A program made the position numbers and the translations under genes. Shown here piece by piece: positions 1 through 11,990 of a stretch of DNA of 64,000 bases. The stretch spans positions 126,001 to 190,000 of the forward strand of contig JAJEKV010000286.1 of the NCBI GenBank assembly GCA_021234155.1, in the 5' to 3' direction. Source of the stretch: Isoetes taiwanensis (taxonomy: Eukaryota > Streptophyta > Lycopodiopsida > Isoetales > Isoetaceae). The notes beneath the pieces were generated by a model that was given only the letters and a program-made list of their open reading frames with translations, did not search any database and was not told where the DNA came from. Within the stretch, counting starts at the first letter, position 1. Every line of letters begins with the position of its first letter.

Positions 1-655
1 TATCTGCCATAACAATATCAACCGTCTCAAGAACCTCAACAATCTAGGGGTCCAAGTTCACGCCCTCCTTTCGATCCTTCAAAGCCCAGTGTTATCATTG
101 GGCATAAAAAAAATAAAAAATAAACACAAGAACATAAATTTGCTTACAAGTATGATAAAGAATCACTTCAAACTTTGCAAGAACGCAGAAACGTTGCAAA
201 GAAGCTCCAAAAATCAGAGCAAAAGGCTGAGAACTCGACAAAGGTCCTCTCAAAGAACTCCAACCGTCAGAACTACACCGTAACAGCCGTCAGAACTCCA
301 CAAGAAGCTCAGAAACTCGTCAAAATACTCCACCGACCACTTGCAAGCAAGATTTGTCAGAATATAAGAAAATCTAACTAAAAAAACGAAAACAAAGTTG
401 AGAATCACATGTAAACTACCCTAGTGCCTTCATAGAAGCAGGAGCGCCATCAAAAAACTCGCCAAAGCGCGCCAGCGCCTTCGAAAATGGCCTGGCGCCA
501 TTCAGAATGCCATAGCCAGTTCGCGAAGGAGAAAGAGAAAATGTCGTCCAACTCTACTCTAAAGTTTTTTCCACATCAGCGCCGACTAGATGCCACGTAA
601 AAAAAATGGCACCATACATTCACGTTGCAGGAAAGGCAGGGTGCCTTAAATTCTG
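1..655. other. gene-free AT-rich stretch
   Basis: I see no supportable gene here. Two overlapping short reading frames between 89 and 381 have biased, lysine- and asparagine-rich composition and no recognisable motif. Between 430 and 520 the self-complementary words GGCGCC and GCGCCA recur, similar in kind to the subterminal repeats of transposons elsewhere in the window, but too few to define an element. Confidence 0.5.
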
Positions 656-862
656 CCTTCTTTGTTTCCGATACTACCTTGTTAAGCTTCTACTAACAGA
701 AGTATAGCTTGTCCATATACAATGTTCCTTGCAATTTTATGCATCGTCCTCTTTTTTTCATCAAATGTGATTAACTATGCCGCTACACAACTGTTCTAGG
801 TTTAATAACATCTTTGCTTGTTCCAATGATTATGATCGACAAAGTCTTTTAGTGCATTTTTG
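656..862. repeat. segment duplicated at 28727-28945
   Basis: This stretch runs from the words TTTCCGATACTACC to TCTTTTAGTGCATTTTT and is found again, with scattered substitutions, at about 28727-28945. At the distant copy it passes directly into sequence that here begins only at about 7227. The pair therefore acts as an occupied and an empty site for whatever lies between 863 and 7226. Confidence 0.75.
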
Positions 863-1987
863 GGTTGCCCCTAGGGGGCAATCCCTTGTTTATGTGGGGT
901 TTTGGCATCTTTGGGGTATATGCTAGCATATACCTGAAATATACGAAAAACTGCTTCAAACTCCCTATCGGCTGTAAATTCGCGGTCGCCCCTGTTGCTG
1001 GGCGGCCGCTGTGTAAACCGTCTGACCGGAAAATCGAGCTTGCCATATCCATGTCAGTGAAGGACTGGTCATTTGCGTGCCGGATTTATGCGATTTCCGA
1101 GCAAAACCATGGCGAACGAGCTTATATAGGTGGTCCTGTTATGGGTGCCGGATTTATGCGATTTTGGCTCATTATTCAATCACCTCCAAGCACTGGTAAG
1201 CACCCCTACCTTCCTCCTAATCATTTTGGCTTTTCCGGAATTTGAGGCAAAATCACTCATTTTTAGGTCAATTAGTCTCAAATGGTCAAAATCAAGAGCA
1301 AGCAAGTAATGTCTGCTATTCATCATCTTGACGAGGATATTATTGTGATTTGTAAAAACCTTACCCATAAGAGGAATGTGGTTGGAATACATTTCAGATA
1401 AAGATTATTATGTTACCCTTTGTGCTGTCATGGATCCTTTTTCCTTCATCCGACTTGTGATTTAACAAAGGACTCATTAGAAAGTGGAGTATAAGCGAGC
1501 TTGTGTTTCTTGATTTAGGTACATGCCTTGAAAGACCCTTTGTGATTGATTGCATTTCTATTTAAACCAAAAGAAGAACTGGGTATGTTGCTACTCTGGC
1601 GATGCAAATTCTTGCTCGAAAAGCATGAGATTGGTTTATGATTGTAACAAGCTTGTTTGGCAGCAATATCTGCTCTTGGTATGTGCATTTTGATAACTTC
1701 TTCAGCAAGATAAAGGAAAATGTGTTCTGATTTTACAATCAGAGATGACTTTGGAGAGTATAGCATACTACACTTACAACTGAGCCAAAACAGAAAATTG
1801 CACGTCCAATAGTGTTTTACCAATGGCATGACATACAATTCCAGATGAGACAAGATGGTTAAATGCTAAGAAAGATCTCAGTTGGACAGTGCATGCTTCA
1901 GAAATGGAACTTAGCTTGGCTTGTGCATAACCTCTTTCATTCTAGGCCAATTGTTGGTAAGCAGTAGAGCATAAAATACGTCTTTAT

Positions 1988-3046
1988 ATGCATAATCTAT
2001 TTTCATATAGTGCACCCAAAAAGGTGGTCATATGGAATGCAATAATATCAGGTTTTACCGAGAACGGAGCCCATAATCAAGTTGTAGGCCTGTTTTGGCA
2101 AATAGCCTTATGTGGTTATAAGCCAGATAAGGTGACATACACAACTGTTCTCAGTGCCTGTACGAGTGCAGACAAGTCAGAATTGGGTAGACATGTCCAC
2201 GCACATGTCATCAAAGATTAGTGGGAGTTCAATAACATTGTGGGCAGCGTACTTGTTGATATGTATGTTAAATTTGGACAGCTTGATGATGCCTGCAGTG
2301 TTTTTGATAGATTGCATGAACAGGATGTAATTTCATGGAGTGTGATGATTTCAGGATATGCAGAACATGGTGATGTGGGTAAGGTCTTCATTATATTTGC
2401 ACATATTCAATGCAAGGGATTCCAGTCTGATATAATTATCTATCTGAGTGTGCTATATGCATGTGCAAAAGTAGGATGTCTGGAATTAGGCAAAGCTATT
2501 CATATGGAGTGTAATCGTGTCTTGGGACTCATGGATGTTGCTTTGGGAAGCAGTATTATGAACATGTATGCAAAGTGTGGAAGCATTGGGGATTCCTTTC
2601 TAGTTTTTGTTAAACTACCTGCTAAAAATCTGATTGTTTGGAATGCAATGCTGTCAGCGTTTGCAAGCCATGGTAATGATATCGAAGTTTTAGCTCTTTT
2701 GTATGATATGCAATACCATGGCCTAAGGCCAAATTGGGTTACCTTTGTTTCTATTCTTAGTGCATGTAGTCACGTGGGTCTAATCAATACAGGTTGTCAC
2801 TACTTTGTGGCTATGAGTGTAGTTTGTGGAATATACCCAATGCTCAATCATTATGTTTGTATGGTTGATCTTCTTGGACGAGCAGGTTGTCAATGTGAAG
2901 CAATAGACCTTATTGCTATGATGCCCGTCCCAACTAATATGTTGATTTTGACTGCACTTTTTTGTTCCTGTAGAGTATATAATAATATGGAGTGTGCAAG
3001 TTATGCCATAGCAGAGATTCTCAAGTTGGGCACTTGCAACTTATAG
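1988..3046 (+). pseudogene. PLS-type pentatricopeptide repeat (PPR) relic
   Basis: This frame encodes tandem PPR motifs of the plant P/L/S type, with hallmark strings such as VIWNAIISGFTENG, DVISWSVMISGYAEHG, NMYAKCGSIGDS and YVCMVDLLGRAG, reaching the start of an E-type C-terminal region. PPR proteins normally bind organellar RNA in chloroplasts or mitochondria and guide editing or processing. The frame is continuous for about 350 codons except for one TAG at 2219-2221, between the VIKD and WEFNN strings, which is one C-to-T change from CAG. The N-terminus with its transit peptide is absent upstream, and the E motif stops early with no DYW domain, although family members usually have 500 to 900 residues. 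I treat it as a truncated copy or retro-relic rather than a working gene. Confidence 0.85.
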
Positions 3047-4416
3047 GGTGTTTGGATCGCATTTGGCTTGTGAGCTTATGGGGTAACATTTCTAAATCTA
3101 CAACATTTCAGATAATGTTTTATGGACAACGTTTGAGATGGATGGCAATGTTATAATGAATTAATTTCTTGTGACCAAGGTTCTTAATTTATAAGAGCAG
3201 TGTTACTAGCAGTCCCAGAATTTTCAAGCCCTTGCATCATCTATTTCCCATTTAACTGCATTAGAACCTTAATGTACATGCATCAATTTTATGCTTCTAC
3301 TTTTCTCATGGGTTATAAAGCGGTGACATATAAAGCCTCCTACGGGCCGGATGTCCGTCTCTTCTTGAGGGCCATTACCAGCGGCGAAAATGCATCATGG
3401 AGAAATTGTAAGCTTCATGCTAAGAAATACACATTATAGAGAGCCCTACCATTAGATGAGCATTTAAGGGATTTATGCTACAAGCCATAATTTTATTTGA
3501 GTTATCTAAATGCTCCTGCAGATCCTAACGTGAAAATACTTCTTGATTTATATGTTGAATCCCTAGGCTGCATATTTTGAGAGAGAGCCACAGAAACATA
3601 TTCAAAAGTACAAGAGCAAGAACTGGTTGAGCATGTAACAAGAGAAGAGCTGAGAAACATGTGAGAAAGCTCTTCTGGTGCAGAAAACACCTGATAACCT
3701 GCCAATATAGATTTGATTGTGTCTGGGAAGGTTGATGCCTAAGTTCAATATATGATGTAGTGTTGAACCTGCCAGCGCGAATTCATGCTAGCCTAAGTAC
3801 AAGAGGTACATAAAAGTGAACCTCAATGCAATGTTGGTAAGCTGGAAGCCACACTTTAACTCTTGGCTTTTATTTGATTGTTTGCATAGGCATATAGAAG
3901 ATTAACTTGGAAACAATTATGACTGGAATTTTTTAACCTGTATCTTAAAGCATGGTTTGAACTTAGCTTTATTGAAAAATTGCAGCAATAGGGAGATGTG
4001 AAACTCGAGTTATACAATTTCTTTTATGTTTATTGATCACATGTTGGTGAGGAACTGCCTAAAAATTATCAGCTTTCTATATTATGCTTCAGTAGAAGAA
4101 GCAAAGATGAAAACTTAAAGAGTAACATACAATTTGTTCATAAATTGAATAAGACATGCCTCTCATAGTTTGTTTTGAGAAGAATATCTCACGACAAGAA
4201 CATACAACCTCAAGAGAAGATGTGCATACAAACAGTCCTTATAATAACATGTAATCCATAATTAGATAATTTGGCTTGAAAGACTCTATGAAAAGTCCCA
4301 ACTTAACTTGGTTGCGTATTAAGCCTCTGTAAACAATTGATCATTCTTGCAACACCCCTACACAGGCCATTTCCTTCTCTTGAGTGCTGCTTTTGGAACT
4401 TTAAAACATGAAAAAT

Positions 4417-4890
4417 CTATAGTTCCCGTACACAATTCAGTTCTGTCCTACTCATCTCAACTTGTAAGGGATCTCCTTCACCTCCAGCCTTGATCTTCTG
4501 ACAAGCATCTAGAAGTATATCGGTTTCCATAACGAGATCAAATACATTTGTGTATTTTTTGTTTTCTCCCGGCTGTAAGTCATCTAGTTTCTTCTTGACA
4601 GATTTTGTGATCCTCTCATGAGAAATATATCCTCTGGGAAAAGTTCTTCTTCTGGTCAATGATCCACACAATCTACATCAATAATCCATGTCAAAAATCA
4701 TAATTTGCTTTATGAAACTCTGTGCACAAACATGCAACCCGCATTGGTACTGCAGATGTTGCAACATCGCCTCAAGAAATTCTAGCAAGCAATGAATGGC
4801 CTTAAGCACTTCATAGACAAGATAATTGGCGATCAAACTTTGCTCTAATGATAGAACAACATCATTACATTTAGCACATCTCGCCTTCAA
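4417..4890 (-). pseudogene. unrecognised reading frame with CxxC motifs
   Basis: Two open stretches (4678-4890, then 4417-4671) lie in the same minus-strand frame. They are separated only by a TGA at about 4677-4675 followed by CRLCGS. The upstream part contains CAKC and is hydrophobic; the downstream part contains RRTFPRGYISHERITKS and an acidic, lysine-rich stretch. The two CxxC pairs could be half-sites of a zinc-binding module, but I do not recognise the family. No convincing start codon is present: the first candidate is a TTG codon. It may be an exon fragment of a host gene carried by the surrounding insertion. Confidence 0.25.
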
Positions 4891-7200
4891 AGAACTTGGT
4901 GTATTGTTCCTACGCCCAATTTATGTACTTTCGGCTATTAGTCGAATCAGAACCACAACTTTTGGCATCGGGAAGAATAACAAAGTATTTAAGCTCATAA
5001 GCCCTTCAAAAAACTTCAAGCAACTTCTAATCTATAACGAATCGAAAAGTAGATTTTCTTGTGCGATTGCAAAACCAAATCTGGCTGAAAGTTTTTTTGC
5101 ACATTTACAATTTTGAAAGGCGGTTGGAGATCGAAGAGATTGAGTGTTTGTGGCAAGAAAGAAGATCATGAGATATATAACTCTACAAGCGACACATTTC
5201 AAATGGATGAGCTTTTCTAGTTTCTATCTCCATTAGTTTTTTTGTCACCTCGTGAGGATAAATGGGCGGATAGTCAGGAGGGGCAAGGCATTCAATTCAT
5301 TTTGTATTTTCAGGTCAAACTACCAATAAAGGACCTCAATTGCCCATCTTTTCTACAACTTGGAAAAACTAAACTTCAAAATATCATTATAAAACATTCT
5401 AGTCCCATAGTTGAACTTATTTTGCTGCATATGCTCGTCTTATCCAAGCAAAAGATAGTGTGGTGTGTGGTCACATGGGATGGAATCTTTCTTTTGATAA
5501 GGGACTACTGTAGACCACCTCTAATAGACCTTACAGATTCTTCACAATAGCTTTGGACGTGGTGTTCTAAATAATATTGTTCTTTATGTTACAACCCAAT
5601 ATTATGTTTGCCATTTTTCTTTGAGTGCTTTTTCAAAATTTCCTAAGCCAACATGGTAATGTAATGATTTGACTTGATGCATAGTTTTGAAGAAGTTGTG
5701 GATATCCATACCAATATGACCTCTTCAGAATCACCTGCAAAAGTCACAAAGAAATGCAAAAAAAATTAATTAGGAGTAACTCAATTCACCAATCTAAATT
5801 CACCAGAAAGTCTTTATCTTGGAGCATGAAATCTTTATCCTGCTCAGACCAACAAGCTTGGCTATGGAGAATTAGAAGTATATTGGAAATCAAGAGAGCA
5901 ATAGAAGCAAAGCTATGATGGTAAGGCTTGGCAAACCATCCTTCCATGTGAGGGTTTTTATAATCTCTTGAAAGGTCCTCGAAGGGAAAATTCCTTTTCC
6001 ATTTTTGAAATTAACATAGCTTTTTGTTATGATTCCAGAAGTAGCATCTTTGTTAGCTTTTTTTTTTTCAAGTGAAAGACTAAGGTACAAATCCCTCTAA
6101 TGACATGGCTGATATCAGTCTTGTTAACAGCCATTAACTTCTATCAGGTCCATGAGAACTTCTATCTCAATTCATTTAGAGATGTTTGATTCTTAGGCAA
6201 TTAAGCCTGACCAAGGTGTACAATTATTTAAATATCCCATGTTGGAATTTCGTGAATTTGTTCATACTCATCCACAAGTGCTTTATATCCTTTTAGTTTG
6301 TCCTTGGAATACCACACTATATTAGAAGGTGGATGAAACTTAAACATTACTAGATACCTTGGATAAGAAGATTTGTGTATTGTGATGTGTAAGAATCATC
6401 TTAGATTCTAGCATCTCTTCATCTCCTTTAATGATAGGAGGATCTGCATAGTCCATTTTCTGTAAGACCTCAGGAGAAATTTCACCTCCCTTATAGAACT
6501 TTAGCACCACGACATTAAATATTAGATGAATCTCAACTTGTGAGTATTCATGTCTCAGGATGCTTGGGATGTCATAATAGAGGGGCTACGAGGCATCTTT
6601 TTTGTGGGATACTGTTAAACTTTCTATGCCACATGAAAATAGGTTATGCCAATGTTGTGAAATGAGAGCAATGAAAGATTGACATCATACTCTTCAAATG
6701 TGTCTAGACTTTGCAATTATTAGAGAAAAAATCTCAGTCTAATTACACCTATAATCCGCATATGCATCCATTTATGGCAGTATTAATATCTTTTATCATG
6801 GAGGTTCTGGACCAATCATCCCATCTTTGTCTAGTTTTGATATGATTTTCATACGTATTCATAGGTGTTGTTTACAAGGTTTCTTCTTACAAAACCTTCG
6901 GGGAAGGGTTTTTTGAATGCATAGTTATGGGCTTACGATCGACACATTTTGTATTGGGTCGCAATACGAAGTACATAGTAAGCTAAAAAGTTATCAAGTA
7001 TTTAAGTTAGCCATTAAATTAGGGGTCTACTGTTTACTTTTTGTCTTGGATCCTCAAATGATAAAATTGAATTCAATCTTACAAAAGTATAAAAACATCA
7101 TCAAAATTACAACAACACAATGGCTCTCACCGAGGTTGCAGTTTACATGAAAACAAACGCTGAAACATAAACTATAAAAACACACTTTCACGTCACCGAA
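4891..7200. other. no gene seen
   Basis: This AT-rich stretch contains only short, unconvincing reading frames (for example 5242-5550 plus and 6917-7150 plus) without motifs, conserved splice patterns or support from a second copy. I see no RNA gene or structured repeat in it. Confidence 0.5.
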
Positions 7201-7226
7201 GGGCAACCCCTCGTGCGCAGCACCTT

Positions 7227-7835
7227 GTTTTATTGGGATTGACCTTTTATTTTCATTACACATTCCAAAACATCTAAATTCGAAATATCATAGTTTACCT
7301 TCATCATATGCCTACAGCTCTTCTTTTTCTCCCCACACTCTGCCCCAAGCCTGCCTTACTGCTTGATTTGGAAGGTGGAGCAATCCTATACCATTACTCC
7401 ACCATTTACGAACCATGTAAATATTGGCCATCATCGTGATTGAACACACTAAAAGTGGAAAAAAAAATGCTAAGTCCATGAAAAACGATGTGTATTTATT
7501 GTGGTTCAAACATGACGCTCAATAAGTCATGGATATGCCCATGGATATGCCGTGAATATCCAACGGTTCAATCAAGAATGTGGCCAAGATATACGGTGCT
7601 TTCAACATTTAGAACAAGTTGTTGGAAGTAGATAATTCATAACAAGCTTTAATGCATAGATGCAATATATGAATTGAAGACAATCTTCAGCAGATACAAT
7701 TTTTGGCTAATGCTCTTAATGCTGGGCTAGACTATCCTTTTGAAGGCCCAGCCTAGGGTCCAGGGAGAGTAAATGTAGAAATGACCCAAACCCAAAACCA
7801 ACTGATACAGTAACCTGTTAATATGAGATTTTAAT
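7227..7835. repeat. 3' flank of membrane-protein gene, duplicated at 28945-29580
   Basis: The segment from ATTGGGATTGACCTTTTA to the end of the neighbouring minus-strand gene is repeated at 28945-29580 with high similarity. Shared features include the string GGATATGCCCATGGATATGC and the closing words AATATGAGATTT. Because the gene at 7836-9716 is on minus, this is its downstream flank, and the repeat is part of a wider duplication of the whole locus. Confidence 0.75.
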
Positions 7836-9716
7836 TCAAGGGGAAGAGTCTACGATGAAGTCACACTCACAATAGTGGGCATCTCTTCTCTCGTCAATCC
7901 AATCGTATAAGGGGCCACCAGCAAGCGTGGTACACAAAGGATTGTCCACATCAATTCTAAGGGGCCGATCTAACCAAAGGAACAACATGCACGTTAGCAT
8001 TTGAGCCTTCATTAGCTTCCAATCGCCTTCTGTGATGCATCCCTGGTATCGGCTCCGCGCATCGCCACAATATGTTTTCAGATTATTGGCCACCGCTGTT
8101 GCAGCAGCACGATCATACTTTTCTCCAAATGCTTCGATATAGAATTGTTTCACCAGATCAAGGGCAGGGCCCAACGCGGACACTATCTCTTCATCATTTC
8201 CCGCCTCCCTCATTGCTTCCTCGTTGATTTTGAACAATCCCACAATAATTCCCCTTTTTTCGTCAGCACTTGCATTTGGTCTTTCTATCTCCATCTGCCT
8301 TGCCAATGCTTCCAATTCTGTTTTGCTCTTGGTTATGATGCAATTGTTACTGTTCTGGCATACGCACAGTTTCCGTGTATCCAATGCAAGTTCAGCCCCT
8401 AAAATGGCTCTCTTTGTTCTCAATATATCCTCCACAGCCAGAATTGCAGCAAAATTACACAAGCTAGGCCAACATTTGCGCCAAAGTGATGATATAAAGT
8501 TGCTCACACGTATCATCTTTAGACAAAATGCAAGCAAAAGAAGGCATCCACGTGCTAGAGCCCGAGCTAAGACGGAAATAATGGCATAAAATCCAAGTTC
8601 AATGCCCTCCAATTCTCTTAGATCTATATTCCAGGATAAGATTTTGATTTCGTTAACTGGAAGACCCTCTGAGAATAGCTTAGTTATAAAGCTGGACATA
8701 TCTCGGAACCATGAGTACTGTAAAATGCGTTCCGGCAACTGCGTTATCTCGGAGTTGAGATTCTCAAGTCCTATATCCAGCCGCACCAGCAACCCTGGCA
8801 AGCATTTGATCGCTACAAAAAGCATGATCCCAACACACAGAGACCCATAAAGCACTTTCCAGTATACATGATCGCCGGATTTGAAAACAGAAGCCAGCGA
8901 CAAACCTTGTCCCACAAACAGAGCACATACCAGCAGTCCCGAGGTCTCTACCCACAGAAATGAATACTGGTTTTTGACATAAACCAAATGCTTAAAAACT
9001 CCAAACCTTTTTAAATGCCCTTCATAATAATCCTTGCGACCAATATACCCACTGTGATTATTTTGTTGTGGCCAAGGAATCTCACTGTTTACAGTTAAGA
9101 GACAGTCAATAAGTGTTTCGTCGATGCGTTCAAACCCTGTCCTGGCAGTTTCATCGTCCTTCAAATCTACCCGAAAGATTTCATGAGTCCGGCAGACGGT
9201 TATAATAAGCACAAAGGGTAGAAGGAATTGATAGCTCCAGAGATGGCGGAATTGTGAAAGATTGGTGAGGTAGAAAGCGTATTCTGAAATGCGAGAAGAG
9301 AGGCGAGCTGCAGCGGTCAAATCAGGCGGAGCAGAGCCAGAGAAGCGTAAGAAGAGGGCGAACAGGAACATAACAGAAGCGAGAAAATGAAGATGAGGAG
9401 TGAGATCTGCAGGGCTGAAGCTAATTCCCAATGCTACAAGCGGAGAAATTAGAGTCGGAGAGAGGAGCTGATGCGTCACTGCGTCCTGCCAACCAAAGAA
9501 CACATTGCGATATCGGGCCAATTCTGCAACAAAGAGGGCGCTGCAGAGGGCCAATGCGAAGAAATCAGCATACCTGCCGCTGAAGAGCTGATAGATGTCG
9601 ATCAATCTTTGGGAGAAGCTGGGCTTCACCGCTGCCCATATAATTAAGAATATCAGTAGCAGAACCGCCAGCCATGATATTACTATTTTCTTCAGGCTCT
9701 TACCACCGTCCACCAT
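7836..9716 (-). CDS. multipass membrane protein of unknown function
   Basis: This is the only long uninterrupted host-like reading frame (626 codons). The first 35 residues include a strong hydrophobic segment (ISWLAVLLLIFLIIWAAV). Further membrane segments lie near residues 50-68, 85-102, 107-127, 160-180, 253-275, 287-306 and 375-400, so seven or eight spans are likely. The part beyond about residue 430 is soluble and charged, with a Cys-rich patch (CVCQNSNNC) and the tail LYDWIDERRDAHYCECDF. I do not recognise the family; the layout recalls plant DUF4220-like membrane proteins, but the DUF594 tail is not visible. Three other complete or partial copies (12206-13739, 31313-32280 with 40961-41850, and 25623-25740) keep the same residues, which supports a real protein. 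The chosen ATG precedes the conserved SLKK string. No intron is needed. Confidence 0.8.
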   Translation of the reverse strand: MVDGGKSLKKIVISWLAVLLLIFLIIWAAVKPSFSQRLIDIYQLFSGRYADFFALALCSALFVAELARYRNVFFGWQDAVTHQLLSPTLISPLVALGISFSPADLTPHLHFLASVMFLFALFLRFSGSAPPDLTAAARLSSRISEYAFYLTNLSQFRHLWSYQFLLPFVLIITVCRTHEIFRVDLKDDETARTGFERIDETLIDCLLTVNSEIPWPQQNNHSGYIGRKDYYEGHLKRFGVFKHLVYVKNQYSFLWVETSGLLVCALFVGQGLSLASVFKSGDHVYWKVLYGSLCVGIMLFVAIKCLPGLLVRLDIGLENLNSEITQLPERILQYSWFRDMSSFITKLFSEGLPVNEIKILSWNIDLRELEGIELGFYAIISVLARALARGCLLLLAFCLKMIRVSNFISSLWRKCWPSLCNFAAILAVEDILRTKRAILGAELALDTRKLCVCQNSNNCIITKSKTELEALARQMEIERPNASADEKRGIIVGLFKINEEAMREAGNDEEIVSALGPALDLVKQFYIEAFGEKYDRAAATAVANNLKTYCGDARSRYQGCITEGDWKLMKAQMLTCMLFLWLDRPLRIDVDNPLCTTLAGGPLYDWIDERRDAHYCECDFIVDSSP

Positions 9717-9892
9717 TCAAAATCCAACTACAAGAGGTCTGATCAGTGATAATGGTCGCGCCCTTCCAGGCCATTTAAACTAGTTCTCGGAATAAATTTC
9801 CAGTTGAAGGGTCACGTGCTCTGCTCTGTTGGGCAAATCCTTTTGTAAAAAGTTCTGTTCCGGGGTAAAAATATTTGTTCGGCTTGAAATAG
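9717..9892 (-). promoter_or_regulatory. upstream region shared by the membrane-gene copies
   Basis: Immediately 5' of the minus-strand gene, a conserved block is also found at 13690-13845 and 41860-41998. It includes GGTCGCGCCCTTCCAGGCCA and two GGGTAAAAA words followed by ATNTTTGTTC. Conservation across three copies fits a core promoter or 5' leader. I see no unambiguous TATA box, so the role is inferred only from position and conservation. Confidence 0.4.
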
Positions 9893-10214
9893 TCGTGCGA
9901 TTATCTGATCGCAGCAATCTCCACCATTAAATCAACATCTTGGCAGGAGGGGAGGTTATTTCTGATAATCCATCGCTGCTGAGTGATTATGCTGAGTGAT
10001 TATTAAGTCCACGGCTAAGATTGAGAAGATTATCAAATCCATCGTGATAATCCCCTCCACAAGATGTTTAAGGGAGGCCTACCCTTCCCTCTCGATGATT
10101 ATGGCAACCCTCCCCTCTCGATGATTATAGCAAATAACCCTCTCGGCCTGCCGGCCTTGACCAGCCTTGAGGGTTATTTGCCATAATCATCTCAAGAGGA
10201 GGGTTATCCTCCTC
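9893..10214. mobile_element. MITE-like insertion with an internal hairpin
   Basis: In the paralogous upstream regions (13838-13860 and 41994-42030) the words AATAG and TTAATC or TTAAGC are only a few bases apart. Here they are separated by about 320 bases. The insert contains an inverted repeat with arms at about 10120-10142 and 10169-10192 (GATGATTATAGCAAATAACC and its near complement) around a GC-rich loop with GCCGGC. A related copy of the left arm lies just before it. There is no coding capacity. A small non-autonomous foldback or MITE element is the simplest reading; target duplications are not clear. Confidence 0.55.
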
Positions 10215-10870
10215 TTAATCTAGCATATTGCAGGAAAATTTTCCATAGATTTTATACATATTCCTATAAGGGCAATACAGATTTCCGATTGGAAACTTGA
10301 AATATCTGACTATTTTAGAGAACATTAAGAAATTTTTCGACAGAGTTTAACAGTGGTCATGTGCTTGGAGAGTCCCCCTACCTTGTGTAATGGCCTCTTC
10401 AGGCACATTAGCTAACATACTAGGTAGGGGAACACAATTACAGCCGTCCAATTGTGAAAGCAACAAAGGGACATGATCTATAAGATGTGGCGATGGCTGA
10501 CGTCACATTGCAAGGGAAGTTATTGCAAGTTATTCAAGCCTTCATTCTTAAGGTCATTTGTCAATCCACAATGAGAGAACTCCAATGCACGACTATGCCC
10601 TACATGTAATAAATTAGCCTTGTCTTTAAGCAACTTAACTCCTTGAGGTAGGTGTCTAATAAGGCCTACTTACCAACCTATCTTCAATACTGACATTATA
10701 TAGGCACTACCTTGCAAGTTGTAACAGGTATAGGACCAAAACAAAGAAAGAGATGCTAATGTACAATATTACACTTTGAATTACACAGCGTATAAGTATA
10801 GTAAGTATGGGGATATGCCCATTGGGACCATTTTTCGGTGTGGTGGTGGGGCCCGTGACCGGTGGTAGGC
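10215..10870. repeat. upstream flank duplicated at 42025-42665
   Basis: This block runs from TAGCATATTGCAGGAAAA to CATTTTTCGGTGTGG and is repeated with substitutions at about 42025-42665 in the same orientation beyond the third membrane-gene copy. Part of it also flanks the hAT insertion (GCAGGAAAGTTTTC at 17650). It shows that the locus duplication includes more than 1 kb of 5' sequence. No gene is visible within it. Confidence 0.7.
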
Positions 10871-10871
10871 A

Positions 10872-11077
10872 AAGTTTAGTCCTTTTGTCCATGCATGCTG
10901 TCAAAAACTTCTTTTAAGGACAGGCACCTTGAGGGCCCTGCACATACAACCACAAATCGTTCAAAAAACATAAAGGTTGAAGTTTAAAAATAATATTTCC
11001 AAGCTTAAAACTTACACTGCCTGTTGGATATTTCTATTGTCCTTCTCAAGCTCAGCTTCATTGATAATGACACAGCT
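10872..11077 (-). repeat. direct repeat copy 1, carrying a coiled-coil exon end
   Basis: About 206 bases from AAGTTTAGTCCTTTTGTCC to TTGATAATGACACAGC recur at 11991-12199 with roughly 90 percent identity by eye. Read on minus, the distal part encodes INEAELEKDNRNIQQAV followed immediately by GTAAGT, a consensus splice donor. It therefore looks like the end of a coiled-coil exon. A related string (ELEELRQKNVQLEKDN) occurs at 25394-25594. The host gene is not identified. Confidence 0.6.
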
Positions 11078-11990
11078 AGTATCTGCATCCAAGGTTATTA
11101 AGGGTCATTAAGTCCCAGGGTCAAAATGCTTCTGTCATCAAATATAGTACTCTAGAATGCATTTAAGTATCAAAACTGGTTAAAGTTATTAATTTCTCCT
11201 TGAAGCTTTTATATGCAAACATGTTTTTATGAACATCTCAAACACTTCTTATGTGTAGGTAGTCAGAAATTCTTTAATTTGAATACACCAGCCATGTCCA
11301 TAGATCAATTGGCAAGTTTGACTCGTTTGCGTTTTAGTATTTCAAATATGCATAGGCACCTCATCCTCTCCACACATCACAACAAAGAGCGCATGCACGA
11401 AAAAAACAAAGTTCCTAGTGCCAGCCTATGCTTTGATATGTCTTCACAAAGAATACGTACCAGATTTTGGATAAGCATGAAGATGACCTCCTGCCCCTCA
11501 ATAATTTCTTACCAATTGGCCTATTAATAATATATATATCAATTAAAATTAGAAATTTGTTTAACGTGCAAAATCAAAACAAATGGTTACGCGTACTAAC
11601 TTTAGATTTCCCAAGCTTTCCTATGAGACAAATACCTTTCAAAATGACTATGCGGGTGCATGCATCTATTAGCCTTGTCTCCTTTTTTGGATGGCAACGT
11701 GGTAACAAAGAACCGCGGGTAGCTTGGGTAATACGCTTCTTATACCACTGCAATCAATTTTCCCTTAACGAAAATAATCAAGGGTCTCTTATATTGATAG
11801 ATAATTTCAACAATGGAACCACAACTATAGACATGGCACACTATTATTAAACCTCAAGAACGTATTAAATCTTGAAAAGCACAAACCTTTATTAAAAGAA
11901 ATAGGAGCAGGCAGCAGAACGGGCAAGCATTGGAACCTTCGTTGTGGCTGGCAACATGGTAACAGCTTCAACAACATAGTCACTAAACGG
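11078..11990. other. stretch between two direct repeats, no supported gene
   Basis: Between the two copies of the 206-base repeat lie about 910 bases with short plus-strand reading frames (11213-11527 and 11467-11850). These have no recognisable domain and overlap one another. I see no terminal inverted repeats. It may be the spacer of a tandem duplication. Confidence 0.4.

Larger units (their letters stand above)
863..7226. mobile_element. putative 6.4-kb insertion carrying a PPR relic
   Basis: The flanks (656-862 and 7227-7850) are contiguous at 28727-29580, so this block looks like an insertion, or the other copy carries a deletion. The left edge begins GGGTTGCCC and the right edge holds GGGCAACCC at 7201-7209, a short inverted match that could be a terminal inverted repeat. 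About 18 bases after it do not fit either flank. A run of T residues at the junctions prevents a clean target duplication call. There is no recognisable transposase, so the class is unknown. The main cargo is the PPR pseudogene at 1988-3046; an unrecognised CxxC reading frame lies on minus at 4417-4890. Confidence 0.45.

Noticed and set aside
865-1245. A 126-codon plus frame starting MPLGGNPLFMWGF
   Set aside because: It overlaps an open antisense frame, starts at the edge of an insertion, shows no domain or second copy, and lacks any other gene signal.
2219-2221. Rescue of the PPR stop by fern-type U-to-C RNA editing
   Set aside because: Such editing is established for organellar transcripts; this is nuclear DNA and the gene is also truncated at its N-terminus.
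8145-8850. Plus-strand frames opposite the membrane-protein gene
   Set aside because: They are antisense shadows of a well-supported minus-strand gene and recur at the paralogous positions for the same reason.
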